Position numbers and translations under genes: made by a program
Origin: Pinus tabuliformis
Lineage: Eukaryota > Streptophyta > Pinopsida > Pinales > Pinaceae
Length of the DNA: 64,000 bases
Assembly (NCBI GenBank): GCA_031772625.1
Contig: CM062818.1
Coordinates: 212,591,742 to 212,655,741, forward strand
Direction of reading: 5' to 3'
Part shown: positions 10,276-21,004 of the stretch, piece by piece
Numbering within the stretch: position 1 is the first letter of the stretch
How the letters are laid out: each line of letters opens with the position of its first letter
Notes under the pieces: generated by a model
What the model saw: only the letters and a program-made list of their open reading frames with translations
What the model was told of the DNA's origin: nothing
The model's database searches: none

Positions 10276-10927
10276 TGATCCAGGTGGATGTTGGTGGCCA
10301 CCCACCTATCCCATTTGGACCCCCACAACTGTCTCTTTCAGTCTTTTTAGTTTCCTAAATTGTAGCACAGTTTACTATTTTTAGCAGTTTTTCGGGTCCT
10401 GAACTTCCGGAGCCGTTTTGAGGCCCTAAACGACGTTTTTTTTAGGATTCTGGGGCAACATGGGTCCATGGACCGATGTTGCCTCCCAAAGTGGTAGTAC
10501 TCGGATAGATCTTTCTAACGAGCTATCGTGCGCGTCAAACGGAGATCGTATGCCAAAGTTACGACCCCAGGAAATTGATGTACCAATTTACCCAAACGGG
10601 GCCCACAATTTGGTGTTTCATCTTCTAGGGTTAGGTTTCGGGATGTGAAGGGTTTTTCATTGTTTCTCAACAATAAATAGGCCTTCAAGCCTCATTGTAA
10701 CACAGTTCGAAACAGTTCAGAGGCATGTAGCCGCACATCTCTTCTCAGAGATAAGCTACCATCGCCCTAGCTGGTTTATTTCCATTTCTGGTTGTAAGCA
10801 TATTTCAGTATTTTCCATTAATGAAATGAAGCATTATTTCCGCTGCATCTATGTGTTTATGGTTATTGCATCTCTGTATTTATGGTTATCTCTGTAATCT
10901 ATTGCGTTCCTGTCTAAATCCGGATCA
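10276..10927 (+). repeat. 3' LTR, non-autonomous copy A
   Basis: It matches 7521-8171 with about a dozen differences by eye, begins TGATCC, ends GGATCA, and is followed by the AGTGA target duplication. Confidence 0.95.
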
Positions 10928-10932
10928 AGTGA

Positions 10933-11791
10933 GGAAAAAGAATCAGTGGCCGCGGGAAAGAAAGAAACAGGCCAGAAGACCTCGACCACAGTGTAGAAGA
11001 AAGAGCAAAAGAAGAAGCATGAGAAAAAGGATGACAAAGAAAAATATGACACACCCATCTTGACAGCAAGAGAGAAAAGGTTGCAAGGCAGAACGGACAA
11101 AGCTGAGAAGGTCCACATCAGCAAAAGTACCTCATCAGCACCCGCAACCAAACCAAAAAGCAAAACTCATGCAGCCAAGCAAGCCAAGGTGGTGACACCT
11201 GTGTCTACAGGAAAGCAGAAACAGGATTCTATAGGAAGCCCGAAAATTACCAAAACAGTGTCTTCTACAGGAAGCCCGAAATTGACTAAAACAGGGTCTT
11301 CTACAGGAAGCCCTGAAAAGGTGAAACCCAAGGAGAAGAAATCTGATATTCGTGAAAGGGAGGCAGCATCTGTGCTGGCCGCCCTTAGCACGCCACCTAA
11401 GCCAAAAGAGAAAAGGAAGAGGGAGACCCCTCTATACTTTGAAACTCGAAGAAGTGCGAGAATAAAGACGGGCAAGCCACAACCCCCATCCAACAGCCAA
11501 ATCACTACAGGGGATGCCCCTACTTCACCCAGTGAAAGTTCCCCCTTGAAGATATCGGTCACCTACGAGAGGGGGAGCCCAAAAACAACTACTTGGAAAG
11601 GAAGGGTAGAACAATCGGCTTCAAAAGCCCGGCTCAAGGTCAAGGAAACAGAGAAGAGGGAAGGAGCGGCACCCTCATCACCACCAAGGGCAGAGCCGGC
11701 AGAGCCACCAAGAGTAGGAAAGAAAGAGCGTATTCCAGAGCCTAGTTCTCGGCCAAGGAAAAGGAGCTGGGGCAAAATTGCTGAAGGATGA
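10933..11791 (+). pseudogene. third ORF of the Athila-like element, 3' part with 12-residue repeats
   Basis: The continuation of the frame broken at 7520 is very rich in Lys, Ser, Thr and Pro and looks disordered. One in-frame TAG lies at 10994-10996; the rest to TGA (11789-11791) is open. Three 36-bp steps (11227, 11263, 11299), each opening with TTCTACAGGAAG or a one-base variant, encode a 12-residue repeat of the form SSTGSPKLTKTG. Thus the nucleotide motif of the post-pol region has been built into the protein. Basic clusters such as KEKRKRE and RPRKRSW could act as nuclear or nucleic-acid-binding signals. No function is known. Confidence 0.55.
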
Positions 11792-11800
11792 GAAAATATT

Positions 11801-11812
11801 TTAGCTGGGGGG
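11801..11812 (+). other. probable polypurine tract of the Athila-like element
   Basis: TTAGCTGGGGGG lies directly before TGATGATGAGCCCC. It is the best candidate for the plus-strand primer and fixes the likely start of the 3' LTR. Confidence 0.6.
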
Positions 11813-12298
11813 TGATGATGAGCCCCAATTTTTGGTAACAATTTGGGCTCATTTGGCCTACTTACCTTGCTCAACCCTTCATATTTTATCACTTATGCAT
11901 TCATTTCTTAGTATATTCGTGTTATTTGTAGGAAGAAGGGCAGACATTATATCTATGTGGCTAATACATGATGATTTCAGGTTTTTTGGCATTAAAGGGA
12001 GCAAAAACCACGCAGAAGGAGACAAGGAGACAACAAAGGTGGCATTGCAGGTTTATAGGGAGGTTGTCTACAACCTTAAATGACCTCCCTCGTGATCTCC
12101 ACCCTAACTCCGAGCTCCAACAGCTTTCCCCACCGAGCTTAAAGGCAGCCAACGGATTCTACATGAACAGCAGTTTACTTTTATCCGAATTCAATCTCTC
12201 AAAAACCACTCCACAGAAACCTGCAATCCAAAATAGTTTACTTTTAGTTGGACAGCCAAGCTCCACTAATTGAGGAAGCCAGCTTGATCCTCATCATG

Positions 12299-12306
12299 TA
12301 TAAATA
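12299..12306 (+). promoter_or_regulatory. TATA box in Athila-like LTR
   Basis: TATAAATA lies about 490 bp into the proposed LTR and 130 bp before an AATAAA signal, a normal arrangement for an LTR promoter and R region. Confidence 0.5.
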
Positions 12307-12489
12307 TTAAGGCTGTGGCCTTTGATAGGAGCTTTTTGAACTTTTGAACTACTGTTGCAATTTCTAAGCACGAGCTAAAGCTCGGTTTTTGCTTTTTGTA
12401 AGCGAGTTTTGGCATGATGTTAGACTCATGATTATTCAATAAAGGCAGGTAGCTTTGGATTCAATTCTGAGTTTTTAAGGGAGCTATAG

Positions 12490-12516
12490 CTCTCAGGTTA
12501 GGGCCCAACCTGAGAG
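12490..12516. repeat. perfect 10-bp-arm hairpin in the Athila-like LTR
   Basis: CTCTCAGGTT and AACCTGAGAG flank a 7-base AGGGCCC loop, about 50 bp after the AATAAA signal. It could fold in the element RNA near the 3' end. Confidence 0.8.
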
Positions 12517-13278
12517 CAATAGACCTCCTTTTCCTTGTATTGTTACTTGTCTTTCCTTTCAGCACTTTATTCCTCTGTTTTGACATGCATTTGGAAATTA
12601 CAGTCTGCTGATTTGATTTCTTTTATGTGATTGGGTAGGATTAGTTTACAGTTCAAGTGCTTTCAGTAGCTTAGATTAGAGTGGGAGGATTAGCATTCAT
12701 TAGAGCTCCAAGAAAAGGTTGACAGTGCACTCACTGCCATCTCCGTTTAGAGATTGGGGGTGTAGACCATACCAACCACCAAAAAAACGTAGTCTTATAC
12801 TTTCATTCAAGCTACAACACAATCATTTCAATTGTAGATCCATCCATGCATTCTGATCTTGAGCAGTACTTCTTCATTCCAACTCCATGCACGATTTTTC
12901 TCTGAAGTTTACATTGTTGTTCGTTGATTTAATAACACAATTAGGATAGGTTGATGAATTCTCGGTTTTGTGCAGATCTGTTCCCTTTACACACTGCGTA
13001 GCATCACTTTATTGTGTTCTTCTTCTTCTCAGCTGTGCTTAAAGTCACCTACCCAACCTCTGTTCAGCTCGTTTGCCTTCCAACACTTCTACTGTTCACA
13101 TAGCTCCATCTTTTTATCCTTTCGTTGCTTCCACCCTTCTATCCACCAACCAACTGTACCCACTCTTTCTCCATCTCATATCTCTGTCCCTGAGCCATCA
13201 TAAGCTCCCTTTTCATCCTACCTATCCACCCATACAACTCCTCCACTCCTCCATCACCCAAAACTCCAACCACAGAAC

Positions 13279-13352
13279 ATCCTGTAGAAGTTAGCAGACT
13301 TCCTGTAGAAATCCCGAGCTTCTTGTAGGATCCCCTGTAGACATCCTGTAGA
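13279..13352. repeat. reverse-oriented TTCTACAGGAAG array
   Basis: Five copies of CTTCCTGTAGAA or variants are spaced roughly 14-21 bp apart, the mirror image of the 5292-5418 array. Confidence 0.75.
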
Positions 13353-13399
13353 AACATGTAACCTCGGTTGCCAAGCACCTGAATGTTGTGGACTTTTGT

Positions 13400-15134
13400 G
13401 GAATAATGTTAGGGATCCCCTGGAACCTCTCCTAGCCCTCCTGACCTTTCTGAAGCTTTCTTTCCCTTCGAACTACCCTTGCACAGTCAAACCCTAATAA
13501 GAAACAAAATCATAATAACTCCAACCACTTAAGCAAAAATATAAAAACAATGTTCTTTTCAGTAGAACTAGTTTAAATTCATGCATCTCATATCACTAGA
13601 ATTAATGGCATCATTTCTAGAAGTTTGCACTCCCACCATTGCATCATAGAGATTAGGCTAGTCAGATTAGGGTTTACTAGGGTTTCCATGTTTTGTTGGA
13701 TTTCAGTTCATTATTGCAACGTAGGATAATTTCCTTTAAGATAGCCTTCGTTCATCATTTAGAAAGCTTCTTCTGAGAGCATATAGAAGTTGGCTTGAGC
13801 CCTAGCGGACTTGTGCCAGCTGACCAAGTGACAGCTGCGACAAGAGCTAGTACTTGTGCATACAACACCGTCGCTTCCAAGTTTGTTACGAACTACCGGG
13901 TTGATAAAATTAGAGATACGAAGCTCTAGGAGTTGTAGCATTATTGCTACAATACTGGAGCCCACCAACATGAACGAGTCATATAATCATGCTTACAACT
14001 AGCATTAAACCATACAAATATGAGAGATATGATAGCCATCAAATCCACATATAAACAAGTTAAAAATTAAGAGAACTTAGCTTGTATTAAGCATAGGCAA
14101 ATCCAACCACGTTCGAGACTTCCACGTACCACCCGACCATAGACATGGTTGAACCAAATCTTTCTTTCAGTGAGTCACCCATGTGCCATATTCCAAGCAT
14201 GAATTTGGGAATCCAGAGGTTAAACTACCTCCACCCTCATCAAAACATGATGACACCAAAATCTGTGCTTTAATCACAACTGAGCCAAACTTGGAATGTC
14301 ATCCAGAATCCATCACTCTCCTTGAGGAATTTTTCTTCTCCTTGTCTCTCAAGCTTTATTGCAATCCAATCATGGATCACTATGCACTAAACCGAGACCA
14401 GTCTCTCAGGCTTTACCATCATCCAAGCCCAAACCACTTGGCCCTAAACTGAGACTCCTCCCTCAGGCTTTACCATGTATCCCGCCAAAACCATTCAAGA
14501 GATTCCTAGGCCTTTGGGAATGAAACTTGAGACCACCTCTGCCCGGATTCCAAAATCCATCTAGAAACCAAATTTCAAAACCGAAATAAGCATCCCAACA
14601 CCATAGCATCCATAAAAGTACAATGCTAAGCGAAAAACCATTGCCATAACCCAGCAAAACCATGCCATCGACAACAAGAGAACCATACAGCAACATGGAA
14701 ATCCATGCATGTCCAAACCAACTAGGAAATCACACATGCAACATGTTACCTACAAGTATTCCTCTTGAAGATTCTTGATCTTGCTCTTCTTCCTTGATCC
14801 GTGCTTTCCTTCCTTTCCCTTTGCTTGTCTTTCCTTCCTTGCTCCAAAGCTAGAGTGCTCCAAGGAAAACTCTAAGTGACCAAGAGTGAGAGAGAGAGAG
14901 AAAGTAATGAAACAGCTCCAAACTTGAAATGACAAAAAATTACCAGCTGATCCTCATAAGTCTTTTTATTAATGAGGGCTCTATTTTATTCATTTTCCAT
15001 TATGTTCCTTCATTTTCCTCCTCACATTCAACATGTGACCTTTCACCTCCCTTTTCTTTCGAAAGACTTAGCCATTTCCTTTTAAAATTTCCTCAGCCAT
15101 AATAAACCAATGAACACCCACACTAGGATGTCTT
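13400..15134. other. intergenic or undetermined sequence
   Basis: No coding region, LTR pair or RNA gene could be supported here. It contains a short (GA)n run at 14886-14900 and two loosely similar CTCAGGCTTTACCAT blocks (about 14406 and 14463). The right edge is the chromovirus insertion site; the sequence resumes at 21005. Confidence 0.6.
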
Positions 15135-15468
15135 TGTTGGGTCCCTATAATACTAGTGATTACCCCATTACTATTGTAGTTACACCCCTTATTTATATTG
15201 TTGTGCCCCTATTACCCCCCATATTGTTATTTCTGTGTGCCATAGAAGCCCCCTATTGTTATTTGTGTGGCTTTATATTATTATTGTTAGGTCGGCTGGA
15301 TTATATTGTGACTCCTTAGACTCCTATATATAGAAAGGAGGTTTTGTCATTTGTATCATCCAAGAATTGTTCATTTATGTAATGTAAAGGAGGTTTCCCC
15401 CTCGAAGAGGCTGAATTCTAAGGCGTTGATCTATCTTTTCTATCTTTTCTTGAGGTGGTTTCATAACA
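15135..15468 (+). repeat. 5' LTR, chromovirus
   Basis: It begins TGTTGGGTCC and ends TTCATAACA. A TATATATAG box at about 15330 fits a promoter. Confidence 0.95.
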
Positions 15469-15470
15469 TT

Positions 15471-15482
15471 TGGTATCAGAGC
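15471..15482 (+). other. primer-binding site, chromovirus
   Basis: TGGTATCAGAGC two bases inside the 5' LTR corresponds to initiator methionine tRNA priming. Confidence 0.9.
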
Positions 15483-16138
15483 TTTGGATTCTAGGGTTTC
15501 GCTGCTCCAAACAGGTCATCGTGGAATATTCGCTATAACTTTTTTTCTGTGACGTTTCAGAAGTCTCAAACAAAACCCATTTGAGAAGAATTGGCGCTGA
15601 ACCTTGGGTCCAAATTTCAGAGCGTTTCGCGCGACATTTTCGGAGATATGATTTGAGGAAGTTGGCCTTTTTGCATACTCCTGAATTACATTCAAAACAG
15701 GTGACCTCGGGAAAATCGTCATAACTCTCTCTCTGAGGATCGGATTGAAATTTCGTAAAAAGTTACAGAAAGAGGACGGACTTTAGTTTCCTGTATGTGT
15801 GTTTCAGATTCAAAGGTTGAAACAGTGACTCGTGGCACGTCGTACAAGTTCGCTCTACTGAACCAGTCTAAAATCAAGTCACTGTGGGAGATTTCACATA
15901 ACTCTTACTTGGAGAATCCAATTTGGCTCAGACTTATGGCATTGGAAAGAGGACGAAGAAGGCTACTACAGGTAGCAATTTTAGAACTGGATGATCCGAA
16001 ATTACAGAGATACATCAGATTCAATATCAGGCTTCTATAAAGTGAAAAAAGTTGTGTAGTTTTTTTTTTTTTAATTTTTATGTAAGCTTGGTTTAACAGA
16101 ATTCAAAGGGCATAGTAAAGCATTATTATCGGTAACTG

Positions 16139-16921
16139 ATGCCCCGAGGAAAGAAAATGCAAACACCTAGTAAGGAACGTGAAAGCTCTACCATGACTCA
16201 TGAAGAAGAGGAAGAAATGCTACATGATATATATAAATTACAAGAACAAGTGCAACAAATGTCACGCTCAGAAAAGCTAACAGAAGCTAAGATAAGTGGC
16301 GTGGAATCTAAGATAAATGGCGTGAAATCTAAGATAAATGGTGTGGAATCTAAGATAAAGGGCATGGAAACTAAGGTGGAGGATTCGATGGTAAATTTGA
16401 AGATAGATTTGAAGACAGACATGGAAGAATTGAAGAACTTGCTACAAGAAAGGGTCACTAATGGTGAAAAGGTAGTAAAGGAAACTCATGATGAGAACAA
16501 AAGAAATGTTAATCATGATTCCATAGACTCTAATGTTGGATCAAAGACTCACCATGTTCCAAAAATCGATATGAGGAAGTTTGATGGCAAGGATCCCGCC
16601 ACATGGATATTACAGATGGAGCAATTCTTCGATCTCAATAATGTGCAAAACACACAAAAGGTACGTATGGCAACTTTATATTTGGAACCAAATCAGTTTG
16701 TATGGTATCAATGGCTTTGTTCTCATAAAAAATTTATCACTTGGGCAATTTTTACGGAAGAATTGATAGCACATTATGAGGATACAAAAAGCAACACTTT
16801 TTTTAGCCAATTGATAAGTCTCAAACAAAAGGGTTCAATAATGGAGCACATTGAGGAGTTCCAAAAATTGAACATAAGGGTAAAGATATTCCAGAGGAGC
16901 ATAGGATTGATGTGTTCATAG
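16139..16921 (+). pseudogene. chromovirus gag, N-terminal part, with heptad repeats (frameshifted at end)
   Basis: The 260-codon frame starts MPRGKKMQT. Residues about 57-83 consist of four 21-bp repeats coding (S)KINGVE-type heptads, which would form a coiled coil. The capsid domain follows (FDGKDPATWILQMEQFFDLN through WAIFTEELIAHYEDTK). The frame is lost near 16885, where one G appears to be missing, and capsid sequence continues from 16912 in the other frame ([14 protein letters not shown]). Without that deletion, gag and pol would be one long polyprotein, as is usual for this group. Confidence 0.85.
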
Positions 16922-19900
16922 GGTCTTTAAAGGATAATATCCAACATGATGTGCGCCTTTGGGAACCTGATTCATTAGAGAAGGCATTCAGGTTAGCAAG
17001 AAAAATGGAAAGCAAAATTATGGCAACTAGGAAGCATACCATTCACAACTATAAAGATGGAAGTGTTGTTGCCCATAGTCTTCCACAACCTACAAGGTTG
17101 ACACCACAACAATTGGAAGAAAAAAGAGCAAAAGGGCTTTGTTACAATTGTGATAGCAAATACACAAAAGGTCATAAGTGTGCTGAGAAGAAATTATTCT
17201 ACATAGATTGTGAAGAGGAAGAAGAAAAGGAGCAAGAAAGGTCAAAAGAAGAGGATATATTCCAGGAACAAAGCCTAGATGAAGAACAAATAAATCCGAC
17301 CATATCTTGTAATGCATTGGCGGGAATTACCACTCCTCAAACCATCAAGATAGAAGGACAAATCAAGAAGAAAAAGGTAATAGTGTTGATTGATTCAGGA
17401 AGCACCCACAATTTTATTCATTGTAGGGTAGCAAAAGAATTGAATTGCTTCCTATATCCAGCACCAGAGTGTCAAGTGATGATTGCAAATGGAGGAACAA
17501 TAAATTGCTCTGGAAAGTGCCATAATATCAAGCTATCCATGGGAGAATATGTATTGACTAGCCCAATGCTTTCCATTCCAATGGGAGGTGCTGATGTTGT
17601 ACTAGGAGTCCAATGGCTACAATCCTTGGGTACAATAGCTTTTAATTTTCAAGAACTTTTCATCAAATTTTCTACGGAAGGAAAGGAAGTTGAATTAAGG
17701 GGTATTTCAGGGAAACCAGGAAAGATAATCAGCTCTAATGGTATGACAAAGCTTCTAAAAAAGGAGCAAAGAGGTGTAATTGCACAATTATGTTCGCTAG
17801 ATGTTTCCACATTGGAATCATCTATTTCTCCAGATCTCCAAAAAGTCTTGGACAATCATTCCAAGGTATTTGAGACTCCCAAGGGTCTCCCACCTATGCG
17901 TGATCATGATCATGCTATTCATCTGATTCCAGGAAGTGTTCCTCCAAACATCAGGCCGTACAGATATCCCTATGTCCAAAAAAGTGAAATTGAACGTATG
18001 GTTGCAGAAATGCTAGAGGCTGGTATAATTCAACCAAGTCAAAGTTCTTTCTCAGCTCCAGTAGTATTGGTGCACAAGAAGGATGGATCATGGCGCATGT
18101 GTCCAGATTATAGGGAGCTCAACAAGCTCACTATTAAAGATAAGTTCCCCATTCCTGTTATTGATGAATTACTGGATGAATTGCATGGATCAATTTACTT
18201 CACCAAGTTGGATCTTCGTTCGGGATATCATCAAATCAGAATGAAGATTGAAGACATTCCAAAAACGGCATTTAGAACTCATGAGGGTCATTATGAATTT
18301 TTGGTCATGCCTTTTGGCCTTACCAATGCACCTTCAACATTTCAAGGTTTGATGAATTCAATTTTCAAACCATTCCTTAGAAAATTTGTGTTAGTATTTT
18401 TTGATGATATACTAATCTACAGCAAGTCTTGGAAGGATCATGTTGAACATGTTGACAGGGTGCTACAACTATTGGAGGAGAAACAATTATATGCAAAAAG
18501 ATCCAAATGTTTCTTTGGAGTCCAGGAGGTGGAATATTTGGGTCATATTGTATCTCATGAAGGAGTTAAGGTAGACCCTAGCAAAATTAAAGCCATTAAG
18601 GAATGGAAAATCCCCACATCCATAAAGCATCTGCGAGGATTTCTTGGGTTGACAGGGTATTATCGCAAGTTTGTTAAGAATTATGGGAGAATAGCAGCAC
18701 CTCTAACAACATTATTGAAGAAAGATTCATTTTCATGGACTCCGGAAGCAACAAAGGCCTTTGAACATCTTAAAGAGGCAATGTGCCAAGCACCGGTCTT
18801 AGCTACACCGGACTTCACAAAAACCTTTATTGTGGAATGTGATGCTTCAGGAAATGGAATTGGTGCTGTTCTAATGCAAGATGAAAGACCCATTGCTTTT
18901 GAAAGTCGTCCAATCAAGGGAAAGTTTTTAAGCAAAGCTATTTATGAGAAGGAAATGTTGGCAATACTCCATGCACTTAAGAAATGGCGACCCTACCTAA
19001 TGGGAAGACACTTCAAGGTAAAAACGGATCATGATAGCCTTAAATACTTTTTAGAACAAAGATTATCCTCTGAAGAGCAACAAAAGTGGGTCACAAAGAT
19101 GTTGGGTTATGACTTTGAAATCATCTACAAAAAAGGGAAGCAAAATGTGGTGGCAGATGCACTCTCAAGAAAGGATGAGGATGTGGAAGCATTGTTGTGT
19201 GCCATTTCTATTATCCAACCAGATTGGATAAACGAAGCAAGGGAGGAATGGAAGAATGATGAAGAAGTGTGGGCACTTATTCGAAAGCTACAAAAAGATT
19301 CCAGTACTTCTGATACATTTAGCTGGAAAAATGATTCGTTATGGTACAAAGATCGCTTATACCTCTGTAAGAATTCCCAGCTAAAACAAAAGATTCTTAT
19401 GGAATTGCACACTTCTCCCTTAGGAGGGCACTCAGGATTTTTAAAAACTTACCACAGGGTTAAGAAGGAATTTTTTTGGGATGGCCTTAAATCAGATATT
19501 CAAAAGTTTGTGGCGGAATGTTTGGTTTGCCAGCAAAATAAAGTTGAAACAATTAAGACACCGGGTCTATTACAACCTTTATCCATTCCAAGCCAACGTT
19601 GGGAGGAGGTTTCAATGGATTTTATCACAGGTTTACCCAAGTCTGAGGGAAAGAGTGTCATCATGGTGGTAGTTGACAGACTTACCAAGTATGCACACTT
19701 TTGTGCATTATCACATCCATTTAAAGCCAGTACAGTTTCTACTGCATTTATGGAAACAGTTCAAAAGCTACATGGAAACCCAAAGATTATTGTAAGTGAC
19801 AGAGATCCCATTTTCACTGGAAATTTTTGGACAAAATTATTTTCTTGTCTTGGTACTCAGTTAGCTCATAGCTCATCTTATCATCCTCAATCTGATGGGC

Positions 19901-20034
19901 AAACTGAGATAGTAAACAAATGTTTGGAAGGATATCTTCGTTGCTTTGTATCTGATAAAAGACACAATGGGTCAAATGGTTGCCTCTGGCTGAATGGTGG
20001 TATAACACTTCCTTCCATAAAGCAACAAAAATGA
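16912..20034 (+). CDS. chromovirus polyprotein: gag end, protease, RT, RNase H, integrase core
   Basis: A 1040-codon open frame. Visible in order are the capsid end; zinc knuckle [14 protein letters not shown] (77-90); protease [12 protein letters not shown] (Asp161); RT with [29 protein letters not shown] and the FFDDILIYS catalytic box (about 497); RNase [16 protein letters not shown]; the integrase zinc domain ([12 protein letters not shown] through CLVCQQNK); and the integrase core with Asp residues in [12 protein letters not shown] and VSDRDPIF (about 961) and Glu in [13 protein letters not shown]. The frame is lost at about 19966, where one A appears missing. The start codon given is not the natural start, since the frame is the continuation of gag. 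Confidence 0.92.
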   Translation: MFIGSLKDNIQHDVRLWEPDSLEKAFRLARKMESKIMATRKHTIHNYKDGSVVAHSLPQPTRLTPQQLEEKRAKGLCYNCDSKYTKGHKCAEKKLFYIDCEEEEEKEQERSKEEDIFQEQSLDEEQINPTISCNALAGITTPQTIKIEGQIKKKKVIVLIDSGSTHNFIHCRVAKELNCFLYPAPECQVMIANGGTINCSGKCHNIKLSMGEYVLTSPMLSIPMGGADVVLGVQWLQSLGTIAFNFQELFIKFSTEGKEVELRGISGKPGKIISSNGMTKLLKKEQRGVIAQLCSLDVSTLESSISPDLQKVLDNHSKVFETPKGLPPMRDHDHAIHLIPGSVPPNIRPYRYPYVQKSEIERMVAEMLEAGIIQPSQSSFSAPVVLVHKKDGSWRMCPDYRELNKLTIKDKFPIPVIDELLDELHGSIYFTKLDLRSGYHQIRMKIEDIPKTAFRTHEGHYEFLVMPFGLTNAPSTFQGLMNSIFKPFLRKFVLVFFDDILIYSKSWKDHVEHVDRVLQLLEEKQLYAKRSKCFFGVQEVEYLGHIVSHEGVKVDPSKIKAIKEWKIPTSIKHLRGFLGLTGYYRKFVKNYGRIAAPLTTLLKKDSFSWTPEATKAFEHLKEAMCQAPVLATPDFTKTFIVECDASGNGIGAVLMQDERPIAFESRPIKGKFLSKAIYEKEMLAILHALKKWRPYLMGRHFKVKTDHDSLKYFLEQRLSSEEQQKWVTKMLGYDFEIIYKKGKQNVVADALSRKDEDVEALLCAISIIQPDWINEAREEWKNDEEVWALIRKLQKDSSTSDTFSWKNDSLWYKDRLYLCKNSQLKQKILMELHTSPLGGHSGFLKTYHRVKKEFFWDGLKSDIQKFVAECLVCQQNKVETIKTPGLLQPLSIPSQRWEEVSMDFITGLPKSEGKSVIMVVVDRLTKYAHFCALSHPFKASTVSTAFMETVQKLHGNPKIIVSDRDPIFTGNFWTKLFSCLGTQLAHSSSYHPQSDGQTEIVNKCLEGYLRCFVSDKRHNGSNGCLWLNGGITLPSIKQQK

Positions 20035-20651
20035 CCCCATTTATGGCACTTTATGGGTATCAACCACCATCCATCACATCATATTTAAGAGAAAATTCTA
20101 AGGTTCAGGCAGTGGAACATCACATCGAACATCAACAACAAGTCCTCCAACTCTTAAAGGATAACCTCGTGTTGGCACAAAATAGAATGAAACAACAGGC
20201 AGATCAACATCGCAGTGAAAGAAGTTTTGATGTAGGTGATTGGGTATTCCTACGGCTACAACCATATAAGCAAATGTCCCTAAAGCAAGCTAAGAAGGAT
20301 AATAAATTATCACCAAAGTATTATGGTCCATACAAGGTGTTGCAAAAGATTGGTACTATGGCATACAAATTGGAGCTTCCTGCAGCTTCTCGATTGCACC
20401 TAGTCTTCCATGTTTCATGTTTAAAGAAGGTTATAGGTGACAAGCTCCCAATTCAAACAATATTGCCAGAACTTGATGAGGAAGGAAAAATTATATTGGA
20501 ACCGGAAGCAGTCATAGAAAAAAGAACTCGACAGCTACGAAATCGATCAATTTCAGAGTATCTTATCAAGTGGAAGAACTTATCCGCTGAAGATTCCACA
20601 TGGGAGGATGAGAATTTTATGCAGAAGTATCCAGAACTACTCAAGCGTTGA
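19980..20651 (+). pseudogene. chromovirus integrase C-terminus with chromodomain
   Basis: It continues the integrase after the single-base deletion: [20 protein letters not shown] (end of core), a helical Gln-rich linker, the GPY/F module (KYYGPYKVLQKIGTMAYKLEL, LHLVFHVSCLKK) and a chromodomain at the very end (PEAVIEKRTRQLRNRSISEY, then LIKWKNLSAEDSTWEDENF). In chromoviruses this domain is thought to steer integration to particular chromatin. Ends TGA. Confidence 0.88.
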
Positions 20652-20666
20652 GGACAACACTTTTTT

Positions 20667-20680
20667 GAAGGAGAGGGGCA
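20667..20680 (+). other. polypurine tract, chromovirus
   Basis: GAAGGAGAGGGGCA abuts the 3' LTR start. Confidence 0.85.
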
Positions 20681-21004
20681 TGTTGGGTCCCTATAATACT
20701 AGTGATTACCCCATTACTATTGTAGTTATACCCCTTATTTATATTGTTGTGCCCCTATTACCCCCATATTGTTATTTTTGTGCCCCATAGAAGCCCCCTA
20801 TTGTTATTTGTGTGGCTTTATATTATTATTGTTAGGTCGGCTGGATTATATTGTGACTCCTTAGACTCCTATATATAGAAAGGAGGTTTTGTCATTTGTA
20901 TCATCCAAGAATTGTTCATTTATGTAATGTAAAGGAGGTTGCCCCCTCGAAGAGGCTGCATTCTAAGGCGTTTATCTATCTTTTCTTGAACTAGTTTCAT
21001 AACA
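20681..21004 (+). repeat. 3' LTR, chromovirus
   Basis: A match to 15135-15468 with about ten substitutions and a 10-bp shorter CT-rich part, followed by the GTCTT target duplication. Confidence 0.95.

Larger units (their letters stand above)
7521..10927 (+). mobile_element. non-autonomous Gypsy-type element, copy A (complete, LTR to LTR)
   Basis: It is bounded by 651/652-bp LTRs that begin TGATCC and end GGATCA, and flanked by a perfect 5-bp target duplication AGTGA (7516-7520 and 10928-10932). Inside are a TGGTATCAGAGC primer-binding site, a gag-protease frame that passes directly into an integrase-tail-like region, and a purine tract. RT, RNase H and the catalytic integrase are absent. The LTRs differ at only about a dozen sites by eye, so the insertion is fairly recent. 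It needs enzymes from a related full-length element. Confidence 0.93.
1..11812 (+). mobile_element. Athila-like Ty3/Gypsy retrotransposon, internal region (5' end outside window)
   Basis: The order of parts is gag, protease, reverse transcriptase, RNase H, integrase, a long post-pol region, a third ORF and a purine-rich tract. Athila affinity is inferred from the protease core reading DLGA instead of DSGA, the LRSGKTL motif before it, the YMDDF polymerase box and the extra ORF between integrase and the 3' LTR. The 5' LTR and start of gag lie left of base 1. All pol parts from 2232 to 4823 share one frame, broken only by three stop codons. A younger 3.4 kb element (7521-10927) is inserted in the third ORF. 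Confidence 0.8.
11813..13400 (+). repeat. probable 3' LTR of the Athila-like element (right end not fixed)
   Basis: It begins TGATGATGAGCCCC after the purine tract. It holds a TATA box TATAAATA (12299-12306), a polyadenylation signal AATAAA (12438-12443) and a strong hairpin (12490-12516), which fit U3-R-U5 organisation. The right end cannot be proven because the 5' LTR is outside the window. I place it near 13400 because the reverse TTCTACAGGAAG array (13279-13352) is shared with the element's inner region. Small T/C-rich frames at 12970-13294 are not considered genes. Confidence 0.45.
15135..21004 (+). mobile_element. complete chromovirus (Ty3/Gypsy with chromodomain)
   Basis: This 5.87 kb element has LTRs of 334 and 324 bp and a perfect 5-bp target duplication GTCTT (15130-15134 and 21005-21009). 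The internal order is primer-binding site, gag, protease, RT, RNase H, integrase, GPY/F domain and chromodomain. The short LTRs and compact size recall Reina-type chromoviruses, though the clade is not certain. Only two frame breaks were found, each explained by one missing base. The LTRs are about 96% alike by eye, and one difference is a duplicated TATCTTTTCT unit in the 5' copy. Confidence 0.95.

Noticed and set aside
12970..13294. Two overlapping plus-strand frames of 73-77 codons
   Set aside because: T/C-rich LTR-like sequence, Ser/Leu/Pro-rich translations without motifs.
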